The notes below the pieces were generated by a model. The model did no database searches, had not been told where the DNA came from, and saw only the letters and a program-made list of their open reading frames with translations. 64,000 bases of DNA from Halotalea alkalilenta DSM 17697 (lineage in GTDB: Bacteria; Pseudomonadota; Gammaproteobacteria; Pseudomonadales; Halomonadaceae), in the NCBI RefSeq assembly GCF_000621205.1, contig NZ_KK211233.1, forward strand, positions 62,001-126,000. Direction: 5' to 3'. The translations under genes and the position numbers were made by a program. Shown piece by piece: positions 17,178-25,002 of the stretch. The stretch's first letter is position 1. Every line of letters begins with the position of its first letter.

Positions 17178-17963
17178 TCAGAGGCCTTTGATCAAGCCGC
17201 CGTCGATCGGGATCTGGGCGCCGGTGATGTAGCTCGCCAGGGGGCTTGCGAGGAAGGTGGCCGCCGCGGCGAACTCCTCGACCTTGCCGTAGCGCCCGAC
17301 TGGAATCGTCTGCCGGGAACGGGCGGCGATGGTCTCGACGTCGACGCCTTCGCGTTGCGCGGCGGCGGCGTCGAGCGCGGCGACCCTTTCGGTGGCGATC
17401 CGCCCGGGCAGCAGCAGATTGACGGTGACGCCGTCGGCGGCGACCTCTAGCGACAGCGTCTTGGCCCAGGCGGCGAGCCCTGCTCGCAGGGTGTTCGAGA
17501 TCCCGAGCTGGGGGATCGGCTGACGTACGCCGGAGGAGGCGAGCAGCAGTACCCGACCGAAGCCGCGGTCGCGCATCTCGGGCAGCAGCTCGTGGGTCAG
17601 CCCGATCAGCGGGGTGACCATGGCATCGAAATGGGTGCGCCATGTGCGCTCATCGACCGCGCTGATCGGACCGGGAGGCGGCCCTCCACCGTTGAGCACC
17701 AGTACGTCGACACCGCCGAGCCGCGTTCGTGCGGCAGCGGCCAGCGAGCGTGCCGCGTCGGCCGCGGCGAGATCGCAAGTCTCGGCGATCAGTTCGCCGG
17801 GCAGACCCTTGCCTTCGTCGATCACCTGCTCAAGGCGTTCGGCGCTGCGGCCGACGATCATCACGCTCGCGCCTTCTGCCGCGAGCGCCAGGGCGATGCC
17901 GCGGCCCAGTCCGCGCGAGGCGCCAAGCACCAGCGCGCGTTTGCCTGTCAGTCCCAATTCCAT
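17178..17963 (-). CDS. short-chain dehydrogenase/reductase, atypical active site
   Basis: A 261-aa SDR-fold protein with the cofactor motif GASRGLGRG near 14-22 and the LVLNGGG strand near 90. The usual YxxxK catalytic pair is changed: after the conserved Ser (LLASSGVRQPIPQ) the expected Tyr region reads ISNTLRAGLAAWAK, so Tyr and its Lys are absent. The C-terminus (FLASPLASYITGAQIPIDGG) is normal. FabG-like SDRs lacking the Tyr are known. It is convergent with hemB and upstream of nothing obvious, so the substrate is unknown. Confidence 0.85.
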   Translation of the reverse strand: MELGLTGKRALVLGASRGLGRGIALALAAEGASVMIVGRSAERLEQVIDEGKGLPGELIAETCDLAAADAARSLAAAARTRLGGVDVLVLNGGGPPPGPISAVDERTWRTHFDAMVTPLIGLTHELLPEMRDRGFGRVLLLASSGVRQPIPQLGISNTLRAGLAAWAKTLSLEVAADGVTVNLLLPGRIATERVAALDAAAAQREGVDVETIAARSRQTIPVGRYGKVEEFAAAATFLASPLASYITGAQIPIDGGLIKGL

Positions 17964-18019
17964 CTCGTTTCCCCATCATGGCGGTGTGTGCTCGTCTCGA
18001 GCGGTGGTTCGTCGTGGTC

Positions 18020-18919
18020 TCAGCGCTTGGTACGCAGTGAATTGGAGGCTTCCAGCGCCTGGTCGAGATGCCGCGTCATCAGCTCGGCGGCCTGCACGCG
18101 CTGGCCGGACAACAGCGCTTCGAGTATCGCGATGTGTTCGAAGCACCAGTCGGTGATCCTGCGTCGATTGCCATAGCCGAGATACTCGAGCATCCGGCGC
18201 TGGCGATTCTGGCGCACGATCGCCTGCAGGATCAGAGGATTTCCCGACAGGCGGGCGAGGCTCTCGTGGAAGTTGGCGTCGAGTCTGAACAGCGCGGTGC
18301 TGGTGGCCGGCGTATGCTCATCGAGGGCGATCACCCGGCGATGCTCGTCGATCTGGCCTTCGATCACCGCGCGGTCGAGTTCGAACCCGGGGAGCAGCAG
18401 CCCTGCGGGCTCGAGCGCGCGGCGGAATTCATAGCTGGCGCGCTGCGACGACTCGCTGTCGAATGCGCAGAGGAAGGTCCAGCCCTGGCCGGTATTGCGC
18501 TCGATCAGTCCCTCTTCGGCCATCTGCTCGAGGACCTTCGCCAGCATCGCGACATTGGTGTCGTAGCGCTTGAGCAGTTCGACCTGGGTGATCGAGTCCG
18601 GCAGCTCGCCGCGCACGTGGTCCTCGACGATCATCAGGTAGAGCTCCTCGTCCGGGGACTTGGGCATGCTCAGCGACAGCGCATGCAGGTGATCGGCAGC
18701 GCAGTCGATCACATAGCCCTGGTGCGGAATCGACCGCACCACACCCTGCTCGGCGAGCAATTTGAGCGCGTTGCGTACCGGTGTGCGCGACACGCCGAAG
18801 TGTTCGGCGAGCGCCATTTCGCGCAGATGCGCGCCCCGATCCAAGCCCTGCTGATGAATGTGACCGAGGATTCGCTCGGCCAGGACGACTTGGCGCCGTT
18901 TGCCTGAAGTACCGCTCAT
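18020..18919 (-). CDS. GntR-type regulator with two winged helices and FCD-like domain
   Basis: This 299-aa protein begins with a GntR winged helix (AERILGHIHQQGLDRGAHLR, then HFGVSRTPVRNALKLLAEQG). A second winged-helix-like segment follows at about 90-155 (YDTNVAMLAKVLEQMAEEGL, ending IERNTGQGW). The C-terminal all-helical ligand domain carries DANFHESLARLSGNP. ATG 18919 is chosen over extensions to 19243. It is divergent from the ABC/catabolic operon starting at 19128 and very likely controls it through the palindrome at 19050-19061. Confidence 0.85.
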   Translation of the reverse strand: MSGTSGKRRQVVLAERILGHIHQQGLDRGAHLREMALAEHFGVSRTPVRNALKLLAEQGVVRSIPHQGYVIDCAADHLHALSLSMPKSPDEELYLMIVEDHVRGELPDSITQVELLKRYDTNVAMLAKVLEQMAEEGLIERNTGQGWTFLCAFDSESSQRASYEFRRALEPAGLLLPGFELDRAVIEGQIDEHRRVIALDEHTPATSTALFRLDANFHESLARLSGNPLILQAIVRQNRQRRMLEYLGYGNRRRITDWCFEHIAILEALLSGQRVQAAELMTRHLDQALEASNSLRTKR

Positions 18920-19028
18920 GCCGTTCTCGCTGTTCTTTTTCGTGGATCGTCTTGGTGGATCGTACCGGTGGATTGTCGCTGCTCGGCCGGCCCGCTTGAA
19001 GCGGCTCATCTGGGTGACGATCATCGCT

Positions 19029-19061
19029 TGACAGTGGATTGTACTAAATTTAACGTTAAAA
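19029..19061 (+). promoter_or_regulatory. promoter and operator of the ABC/catabolic operon
   Basis: A perfect -35 hexamer TTGACA lies at 19029-19034. The -10 region falls at about 19050-19057 within a perfect 12-bp palindrome TTTAACGTTAAA (19050-19061). An operator covering the -10 box suits repression by the divergent GntR protein. The AT-rich palindrome stands out in this GC-rich spacer. Confidence 0.6.
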
Positions 19062-19127
19062 ACAATTCTGCTCGCCTCGCTGCGATCAGGTGAAAAAAAA
19101 CAACATCCATTCAGAGTCGATATCGCC

Positions 19128-19952
19128 ATGACCCACGCCAAGACCGTGTATCGCACGCTGCTGGCCGCAGCCTTGCTCGGCGTCTCCTTCTCCCATACCG
19201 CCGCAGCCGCCCAGCCGCCTGAGGGGCTGGCCGCAGCCGGCAAGCTGACCTACGGCACCGCGGCCACCTTCGCGCCGTTCGAGTACCAGCAGGATGGCAA
19301 GCTGACCGGCTTCGACATCGAGCTTGGCGAGTTGATCAGTGAGCGCCTTGGCCTCGAGGCCGCACCGTTCAACGTCGAGTTTCGCGGTTTGATCCCTGCG
19401 CTGCAGGGCAAGCGCATCGATCTGATCAATTCGGCGATGTACATCAACGATGAGCGCTCGGCGCAGGTCGACTTCGTTCCCTATCTACGCATCGGCAGCG
19501 AGGTGGTGGTCGCCAAGGGCAATCCGCAGGGGATCTCCGGGCGCGAGGACGTTTGCGGCCAGCGTATCGCGGTGACCCTGGGCGGGATCGAGGAGAGCCG
19601 CGCCAGGGATGACGTCACCCGCTGCCAGGGCGAGGACCGCTCGCCGCCGACCATCGTCACCTTCCCGACCGCCCAGGCTTCGGCGATGGCCCTGCGGGTC
19701 GGTCGCGCCGACGTGCTCTACACCTCGACCCCAGGGGCTGCGGTGCTGATGCGCGAGGTGCCCGACACCTACGAGACCGCCGGGCCCACCTTCGAGGCCG
19801 ATACCCAGCTGGGTATCGCGGTGCGCAAGGGAGATACCGAGCTGGCCGCCGCGCTCGAGGAGGCGCTCGGCCAGATCGTCGCCTCGGGAGACTACCTGCG
19901 GCTGATCCACGCCTACCAACTGCCCGACAGCGCCGCCCTGCTCGAGCAATGA
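19128..19952 (+). CDS. ABC transporter substrate-binding protein, polar amino acid type
   Basis: A 274-aa secreted receptor of the SBP_bac_3 (HisJ/GlnH) family. It has a signal peptide (TLLAAALLGVSFSHTAAAA, cleaved near 27), then LTYGTAATFAPFEYQQDGKLTGFDIELG, the classic start of the amino-acid-binding lobe, and the ligand-binding Arg region DEAR-like segment INDERSAQVDF. First gene of a operon of at least eight genes; the ligand is probably an amino acid derivative, and the downstream enzymes point to an N-acyl, cyclic or peptide form. Confidence 0.9.
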   Translation: MTHAKTVYRTLLAAALLGVSFSHTAAAAQPPEGLAAAGKLTYGTAATFAPFEYQQDGKLTGFDIELGELISERLGLEAAPFNVEFRGLIPALQGKRIDLINSAMYINDERSAQVDFVPYLRIGSEVVVAKGNPQGISGREDVCGQRIAVTLGGIEESRARDDVTRCQGEDRSPPTIVTFPTAQASAMALRVGRADVLYTSTPGAAVLMREVPDTYETAGPTFEADTQLGIAVRKGDTELAAALEEALGQIVASGDYLRLIHAYQLPDSAALLEQ

Positions 19953-20014
19953 GGCGACACCCGATCACCCTCCAGAGGTGATCGGATCGTGCCTGAACCA
20001 CCCGGAGAACGAGA

Positions 20015-20746
20015 ATGAGCGAGTCACTCCATCTGGTGCTCGAATACCTGCTGTCGCCGAGCTTCTTCAACGCCGCCCTCACCACTCTGGCGCTGACCGT
20101 GGTGTCGATGCTGATCGGCATGCTGATCGGCCTGCCGCTGGCGCTGTTGCAGGAGCGCCGCTCGGTGTTCGTGCGCCTGCCGGTGCTGCTCTACCTTTGG
20201 CTTTTTCGCGGCACCCCGGTGCTTTTGCAGATCGTCTTCGTGTTCAACGTGCTGCCGCTGTTCGGTGTGGTGCTCTCAGGCTTCGCCAGCGGCGTGCTGG
20301 CGCTGGCGCTCAACGAAGGCGCCTACATGGCCGAGATCTTCCGCTCGGGCATCCAGGCGGTGAGCCCGCGCCAGCGTCTCGCCGGGCGCGCGCTGGGGAT
20401 GAGCTCCGCCCAGGTGATGCGGCTGGTGGTGCTGCCGCAGGCGCTGCGTACGGTGGTGCCACCGACCGGCAACCAGTTCATGGGCATGCTCAAGTCGAGC
20501 GCTCTGGTCTCGGTGATCGCGGTGCAGGATCTGCTGCTGATCGCGGACCAGACCGCCAGCGCCAACTTCCGCTACATCGAAGCGCTCTCCGCCGCGGCGA
20601 TCTACTACCTGATCTTCACCACGTTGTTCATGGTCATCCAGGGATACATCGAGCGCTGGGTCGCGCCGCGCCGCTCTTCCGGCCGGCGCTCCTGGAGCCA
20701 GCGCCTGATCAGCCTCACCTCCGCGCAGCCGAGGAGTTCGCAATGA
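20015..20746 (+). CDS. ABC transporter permease, polar amino acid type
   Basis: A 243-aa inner-membrane permease of the HisM/GlnP family with five or so hydrophobic helices. The EAA loop that contacts the ATPase is visible: GRALGMSSAQVMRLVVLPQA near 130. It is the only permease in the operon, so it probably forms a homodimer. The stop overlaps the ATPase start (ATGA). Confidence 0.92.
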   Translation: MSESLHLVLEYLLSPSFFNAALTTLALTVVSMLIGMLIGLPLALLQERRSVFVRLPVLLYLWLFRGTPVLLQIVFVFNVLPLFGVVLSGFASGVLALALNEGAYMAEIFRSGIQAVSPRQRLAGRALGMSSAQVMRLVVLPQALRTVVPPTGNQFMGMLKSSALVSVIAVQDLLLIADQTASANFRYIEALSAAAIYYLIFTTLFMVIQGYIERWVAPRRSSGRRSWSQRLISLTSAQPRSSQ

Positions 20747-21513
20747 CTACTTCCACGTCTACGTCCACTCCCGCCGCCGATGCGATGTTCGAAGTCCGCA
20801 AGCTGAACAAATCCTTCGACCAGCAGCAGTGGGTGCTCGACGACATCGACCTGAAGCTGCTGCGCGGCAAGACCACGGTGATCCTCGGCCCTTCGGGGTC
20901 GGGAAAATCGACCCTGCTGCGCTGTCTCAACCTGCTCGAGGAGGTCGACTCGGGGGCGATCTGGTTCGACGGTCGGGAGATCACCAAGGAAGGCCCGCGC
21001 GGCCACTTGCTTCGTCGCGAGATATCGATGGTGTTCCAGCACTACGAACTCTTCCCCCATCTCAGCGTGCTCGAGAACCTGATGATCGCCCCGATCAAGG
21101 TACTCGGTGTCGCCCGCGAGCGGGCGCTCGAACAGGCCATGGAGCTGCTCGCCAAGGTGCGGATCCGGGAGAAGGCCGATGCCTATCCGGAACAGCTGTC
21201 GGGTGGCCAGCAGCAGCGCGTGGCGATCGCCCGGGCGCTGATGATGAACCCGAAGGCGATTCTGTTCGACGAACCGACCTCGGCGCTCGACCCGGAGATG
21301 GTCAAGGAGGTGCTCGATGTGATGGTCGAGCTCGCCGGCTCCGGGATCACCTGCGTGGTGGTCACCCACGAGCTCGGCTTCGCTCGCCGCGCCGCTGATC
21401 GGGTGGTGCTGATGGAAGGTGGCCGGATCGTCGAGGAGAGCGCCAAGGAGCATTTCTTCAGCGACCAGGCCAGCGAGCGTACCCAGCGTTTCCTTCAACA
21501 GATGAGCCATTGA
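20743..21513 (+). CDS. ABC transporter ATP-binding protein, polar amino acid type
   Basis: A 256-aa ATPase with Walker A GPSGSGKST near 50, Q-loop FQHYELFPHLSVLEN, signature LSGGQQQR and Walker B ILFDEPTSALD near 175, all intact. The N-terminus is an unusual Ser/Thr repeat (TTSTSTSTP); an internal ATG at 20785 (MFEVRKLNKSF) would remove it, but ATG 20743 overlaps the permease stop and follows GAGGAG. Energises import for the operon. Confidence 0.93.
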   Translation: MTTSTSTSTPAADAMFEVRKLNKSFDQQQWVLDDIDLKLLRGKTTVILGPSGSGKSTLLRCLNLLEEVDSGAIWFDGREITKEGPRGHLLRREISMVFQHYELFPHLSVLENLMIAPIKVLGVARERALEQAMELLAKVRIREKADAYPEQLSGGQQQRVAIARALMMNPKAILFDEPTSALDPEMVKEVLDVMVELAGSGITCVVVTHELGFARRAADRVVLMEGGRIVEESAKEHFFSDQASERTQRFLQQMSH

Positions 21514-21527
21514 ACGAGGAGTGACCC

Positions 21528-22700
21528 ATGTCCTTCATCGAACGCACCTCCCTAGGCGGACTGCTGGCCGGGCTGGTCGAGTGCGATACCCAGAACCCGC
21601 CGGGTGCGGAGGGCGATGCCGCGGCGCTGGTCGAGGCCCGGCTGGCGGCGCTCGGCTTCGAGACCGAGCTCGACGAGTTCGCGCCCGGCCGGGTCAACCT
21701 GGTCGCACGCCTGGTCAACGGCGAGGGGCCACGGCTCGCCTTCAATACCCATTTCGACGTGGTTCCGGTGGGGCAAGGCTGGGCGAGCGACCCACTGCGC
21801 CTGGATGAGCGCGAGGGGCGGCTCTACGGTCGCGGTGCCTGTGACGCCAAGGGCCAGATCGCGGCGATGGTCGAGGCGCTCGCGCGGCTGAGCGAGGACC
21901 GCGACAGCTGGCGCGGCACCCTGCTTGCGGTGTTCGTCGCCGATGAAGAGGTCGGAAGCCTTGGCGCCCGGCGGTTCAAACAGCGTTACGCCGAGTATGG
22001 GCCGATCGATCACGTGATCGTCGGCGAGCCGACCGGCAATCGACCGGTCAATGCTCACAAAGGCAGCCTCAGGCCGGTGGTCGCGGTACGCGGCCGCAGC
22101 GCCCATTCAGGCACCCCGGAGCTCGGTGTCAACGCGATCTACGCCGCCGCCAGGCTTTGCGCCGCGGTCGACGAACTCCACCAGCAGGTGCGCGAGCGAA
22201 ACCACCCGAGCGTCGGTCGTGCGGCGCTGAGCGTTACCCGCATCCACGGGGGGCATGCCGATAACGTGGTGCCCGAACGCTGCGAAGTGATGCTCGACCG
22301 GCGGATGATTCCCGGCGAGAAGGAGCAGGATGCGATCGCTGAAATAGAGGCCCTGCTGGCGAGGCTCGATGCCGAGCACGGAGTCGAGGCTGCGATCGAA
22401 CGCTTCCAGGCGACCACCGGTGGCGCCAGCGAGACCCAGCCGTCGAGCGCGGTGGTCCGCGCCGCGCTCGAGGCCGCGCGCGCCCACGGCGTGGCGGTCG
22501 AGGCGCCGGGAGGCTTTCCGGGCGGGTGCGACCTGGTCCACTTCCGTGAGCTGGGCATCCCCGGGGTGGTGATAGGTCCTGGCGATCTGGGCGTGGCCCA
22601 CCAGCCGGACGAGTTCGTGCCGATCGATGAGCTCGAGTCTGCGGTCGGGATCTATGCCGAGATCGCCCGCCGGCTGCTGCCCGTGGAGCCACGAGGCTGA
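21528..22700 (+). CDS. M20 metallopeptidase/deacylase (ArgE/DapE family)
   Basis: A 390-aa zinc hydrolase that removes an acyl group from an N-acyl amino acid or splits a small peptide. All five metal positions are seen: His in NTHFDVVPVG (about 82), bridging Asp in GRGACDAKGQ (about 107), Glu pair in ADEEVGS (about 140), EPTGN (about 167), and His near the C-terminus in VAHQPDEF. A lid domain separates the halves. It follows the ATPase by 14 bp and overlaps the next gene by one base, so it belongs to this operon; its acyl substrate is unknown. Confidence 0.9.
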   Translation: MSFIERTSLGGLLAGLVECDTQNPPGAEGDAAALVEARLAALGFETELDEFAPGRVNLVARLVNGEGPRLAFNTHFDVVPVGQGWASDPLRLDEREGRLYGRGACDAKGQIAAMVEALARLSEDRDSWRGTLLAVFVADEEVGSLGARRFKQRYAEYGPIDHVIVGEPTGNRPVNAHKGSLRPVVAVRGRSAHSGTPELGVNAIYAAARLCAAVDELHQQVRERNHPSVGRAALSVTRIHGGHADNVVPERCEVMLDRRMIPGEKEQDAIAEIEALLARLDAEHGVEAAIERFQATTGGASETQPSSAVVRAALEAARAHGVAVEAPGGFPGGCDLVHFRELGIPGVVIGPGDLGVAHQPDEFVPIDELESAVGIYAEIARRLLPVEPRG

Positions 22701-23833
22701 TGCGCGCACGTCTGTTCGCGGCGCGCCTGCACTATGTGCCTGGGCTCGAGCTCCACACTGCGGCCTCCGGCGCGGTGGCGGCGCTCGACGAGCGCTATCT
22801 GCTGATCGAGGACGACCAGGGCGGATGGGGCCTGGGTGGGATCAGGGCCAATATCGAATATCTCAGCGGCGTTCCGGTAGCGCGGCTCGATGGGCTGCTG
22901 CGCGACTCCTTCGACTGGTGGCAGGCGCAGCCGAGCGCCGAGCAGGCGCTGGTATCGCTTGCGGGCACCGGCTGGCCTGCGCTGTTGCGCACCCTGGCTG
23001 AGCAGGCGCTGCTCGATCTCATCGCCCGGCGCGCAGGCGTCGCGCTCGCCGAGCTGATCGCCGAGCGCGCCGGGCTCGAGGCGCCGGTGCTGTCGGAGCG
23101 TATGTGCCTCGACAGCAACCAGACGCTGTTCTGGCAGAGCGAGGCGTCCTTGTTCGAGCGTGCCGTGGCCTACGCCGACGCGGGTTTTCACGAGCTCAAG
23201 CTGCGCGTCGGGATCGAGGATGTCGCGACCGACCTGCGCAGGCTCGAGCGGCTGCGGGCGCTGCTCGGCGATCGTGTCCGCCTGGCGGTCGACGTCAACG
23301 GCCAGTGGTCGCTGAGCGAAGCGCAGGCTTGCCTGCCTGCGCTTGCCGAGCTCGGCGTGGCCTACGTCGAACAACCGCTTCCCGCCTGCGCCTGGGAACA
23401 GATGGCGACGCTCGCCGCCGGCACCGAGCTGACCCTGCTGCTCGACGAGGCGCTGGTCGATTCGCACTCGCTCGCCCGGCTCGACACCCTGCCGGCCAAC
23501 GTCGGCGGCCATCTCAAGCTGGTCAAGCTGGGCGGGCCGCAGGCGCTGGTCGAGGCGGCGCTCACCCTGCGCGACCAGGGGCGGGCGCTGATGATCGGCC
23601 AGATGAACGAAGGAGCGCTCGCCACCGCCGCCTGCGCCCACTGCGCGCTCGCGCTGAATGAAACCGCAGGTGAGCTCTATGGCGCCTTCGGTCTGATCGA
23701 CGAGCCCTTTGCGCTGCTCGACTACCACCAGGGGCGCTTGCGCCTTCCCATCGGCCACGGCCTTGGCGTCGAGCGTGAGGCGTTCGACCAGGCAGGGCGA
23801 TGCAACCCAAGTTTCGAGGAGATCAAGCGATGA
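22700..23833 (+). CDS. enolase-superfamily enzyme (MLE/NSAR-like racemase or cycloisomerase)
   Basis: A 377-aa enolase-superfamily protein. The three metal ligands are in AVDVNGQW (about 199), EQPLP (about 226) and LLDEALVD (about 250), and the opposite-side Lys in LKLVKLGG (about 275), the muconate lactonising/N-succinylamino-acid racemase pattern. The usual KxK on the second strand is K-L-R here (HELKLRVG), so the catalytic base on one face may differ. Placed next to an M20 deacylase, it may racemise an N-acyl amino acid or a dipeptide. Start overlaps the M20 stop. Confidence 0.85.
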   Translation: MRARLFAARLHYVPGLELHTAASGAVAALDERYLLIEDDQGGWGLGGIRANIEYLSGVPVARLDGLLRDSFDWWQAQPSAEQALVSLAGTGWPALLRTLAEQALLDLIARRAGVALAELIAERAGLEAPVLSERMCLDSNQTLFWQSEASLFERAVAYADAGFHELKLRVGIEDVATDLRRLERLRALLGDRVRLAVDVNGQWSLSEAQACLPALAELGVAYVEQPLPACAWEQMATLAAGTELTLLLDEALVDSHSLARLDTLPANVGGHLKLVKLGGPQALVEAALTLRDQGRALMIGQMNEGALATAACAHCALALNETAGELYGAFGLIDEPFALLDYHQGRLRLPIGHGLGVEREAFDQAGRCNPSFEEIKR

Positions 23834-25002
23834 ACGAACGTCCCTATCCAGGCCTCTCGCTCCAGGCCCGCGAGGCCACCTTTGCTGCCGAGGTGTACGC
23901 GCAGCGCCAGCGCGCGGCCCGAGAGGGCATGCAAGCACGCGGCATCGACGTGCTGATCGTCACTGGGCCTGAGAATCTCTGCTACCTCACCGGCCAGCAG
24001 ACGCCGGGCTACTACACCTTCCAGGCTTTGGTACTGCCGCTCGAAGGTGAGCCGAGCTTCATCGTTCGCCGCCTCGAGGCGATGAACTGTCGCGCCAACA
24101 CTTATCTCGAACGGCTCATCGAGTACGACGACGGCATCGACCCGCTCGAGCTGCTCTGCGCCGAAGCAGCGGCGAAGGGCGGCAGGGTGGCGATCGACAA
24201 GCGCAGCTGGTTCATGCCGATCGTCACCTTCGAGGCGCTGGTCGCGCGGCTCGGCGATCTGAGCGACGGCGCCGGTATCGTCGAGGCGCTGCGCGCGGTG
24301 AAAAGCGCAGAAGAGATCGCACGGATCGAGCGCGCCGCCGGCTACGTCGACGCCGGTATGCGCGCGGGGCTTGCTGCGATCCGCGAGGGCGCCGACGAGA
24401 ACGCACTGGTCGCGGCGATGATGCAGGCGGCGATCGCTGCGGGCTCGGAGTATCTCGGCATGGAGCCCTTGGTCTCCAGCGGCGAGCGCAGCGGCGTGCC
24501 CCACGGTACCTGGCGCCGCCGGCGTCTGGCCAGGCACGACCCGGTGTTCCTCGAGCTCGCCGCCTGCCACGACCGCTACCACGCGGTGATGATGCGTTCG
24601 GCCTGGCTCGGCGAGCCGCCGGCGCTCGCCCAGCGGATGATGGCGAGCTGCCAGGAGGCGCTCGCCGCCGCGCTCGAAGCGCTCAAGCCGGGCAATACCT
24701 GTGCCGACGTGCACCGCGCCGCGCAGCGGGTCATCGACCGCGACGGCTTCACCGACAACTACCGCAAGCGCACCGGCTACAGCGTTGGTCTCGCCTTCGC
24801 TCCCGACTGGGGCGAATGGCAGGTGGCGAGCCTGTTCGAGGGCATCGACCGACCGCTGGAGCCGGGCATGGTGTTCCACATCCCGCCGGCGCTGCGCGAC
24901 TACGGCCGCTTCACCGTCGGCGTCAGCGAGACTGCCGTGGTCACCGAGCATGGCCACCGGGTGCTCGGCAAGCTGCCGCGCGATCTGCAGGTGGTCGACT
25001 GA
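23830..25002 (+). CDS. M24-fold hydrolase lacking metal ligands (creatinase/ectoine-hydrolase-like)
   Basis: A 390-aa protein with the pita-bread fold, N-terminal creatinase domain and C-terminal M24 domain. The normal metal-binding residues are mostly replaced: the two Asp positions read as Glu in VFLELAACHDRYH and Val in HAVMMRS, the His of GHGIG is Tyr (TGYSVGLAF), and the Glu of EPG is Pro (FHIPPALRD). Only the last Glu (VSETAVVTE) remains. Metal-free members of this fold include creatinase and the ectoine hydrolase DoeA, which split C-N bonds; a similar reaction on the imported compound is likely. Four-base overlap with the preceding gene. Confidence 0.85.
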   Translation: MNERPYPGLSLQAREATFAAEVYAQRQRAAREGMQARGIDVLIVTGPENLCYLTGQQTPGYYTFQALVLPLEGEPSFIVRRLEAMNCRANTYLERLIEYDDGIDPLELLCAEAAAKGGRVAIDKRSWFMPIVTFEALVARLGDLSDGAGIVEALRAVKSAEEIARIERAAGYVDAGMRAGLAAIREGADENALVAAMMQAAIAAGSEYLGMEPLVSSGERSGVPHGTWRRRRLARHDPVFLELAACHDRYHAVMMRSAWLGEPPALAQRMMASCQEALAAALEALKPGNTCADVHRAAQRVIDRDGFTDNYRKRTGYSVGLAFAPDWGEWQVASLFEGIDRPLEPGMVFHIPPALRDYGRFTVGVSETAVVTEHGHRVLGKLPRDLQVVD

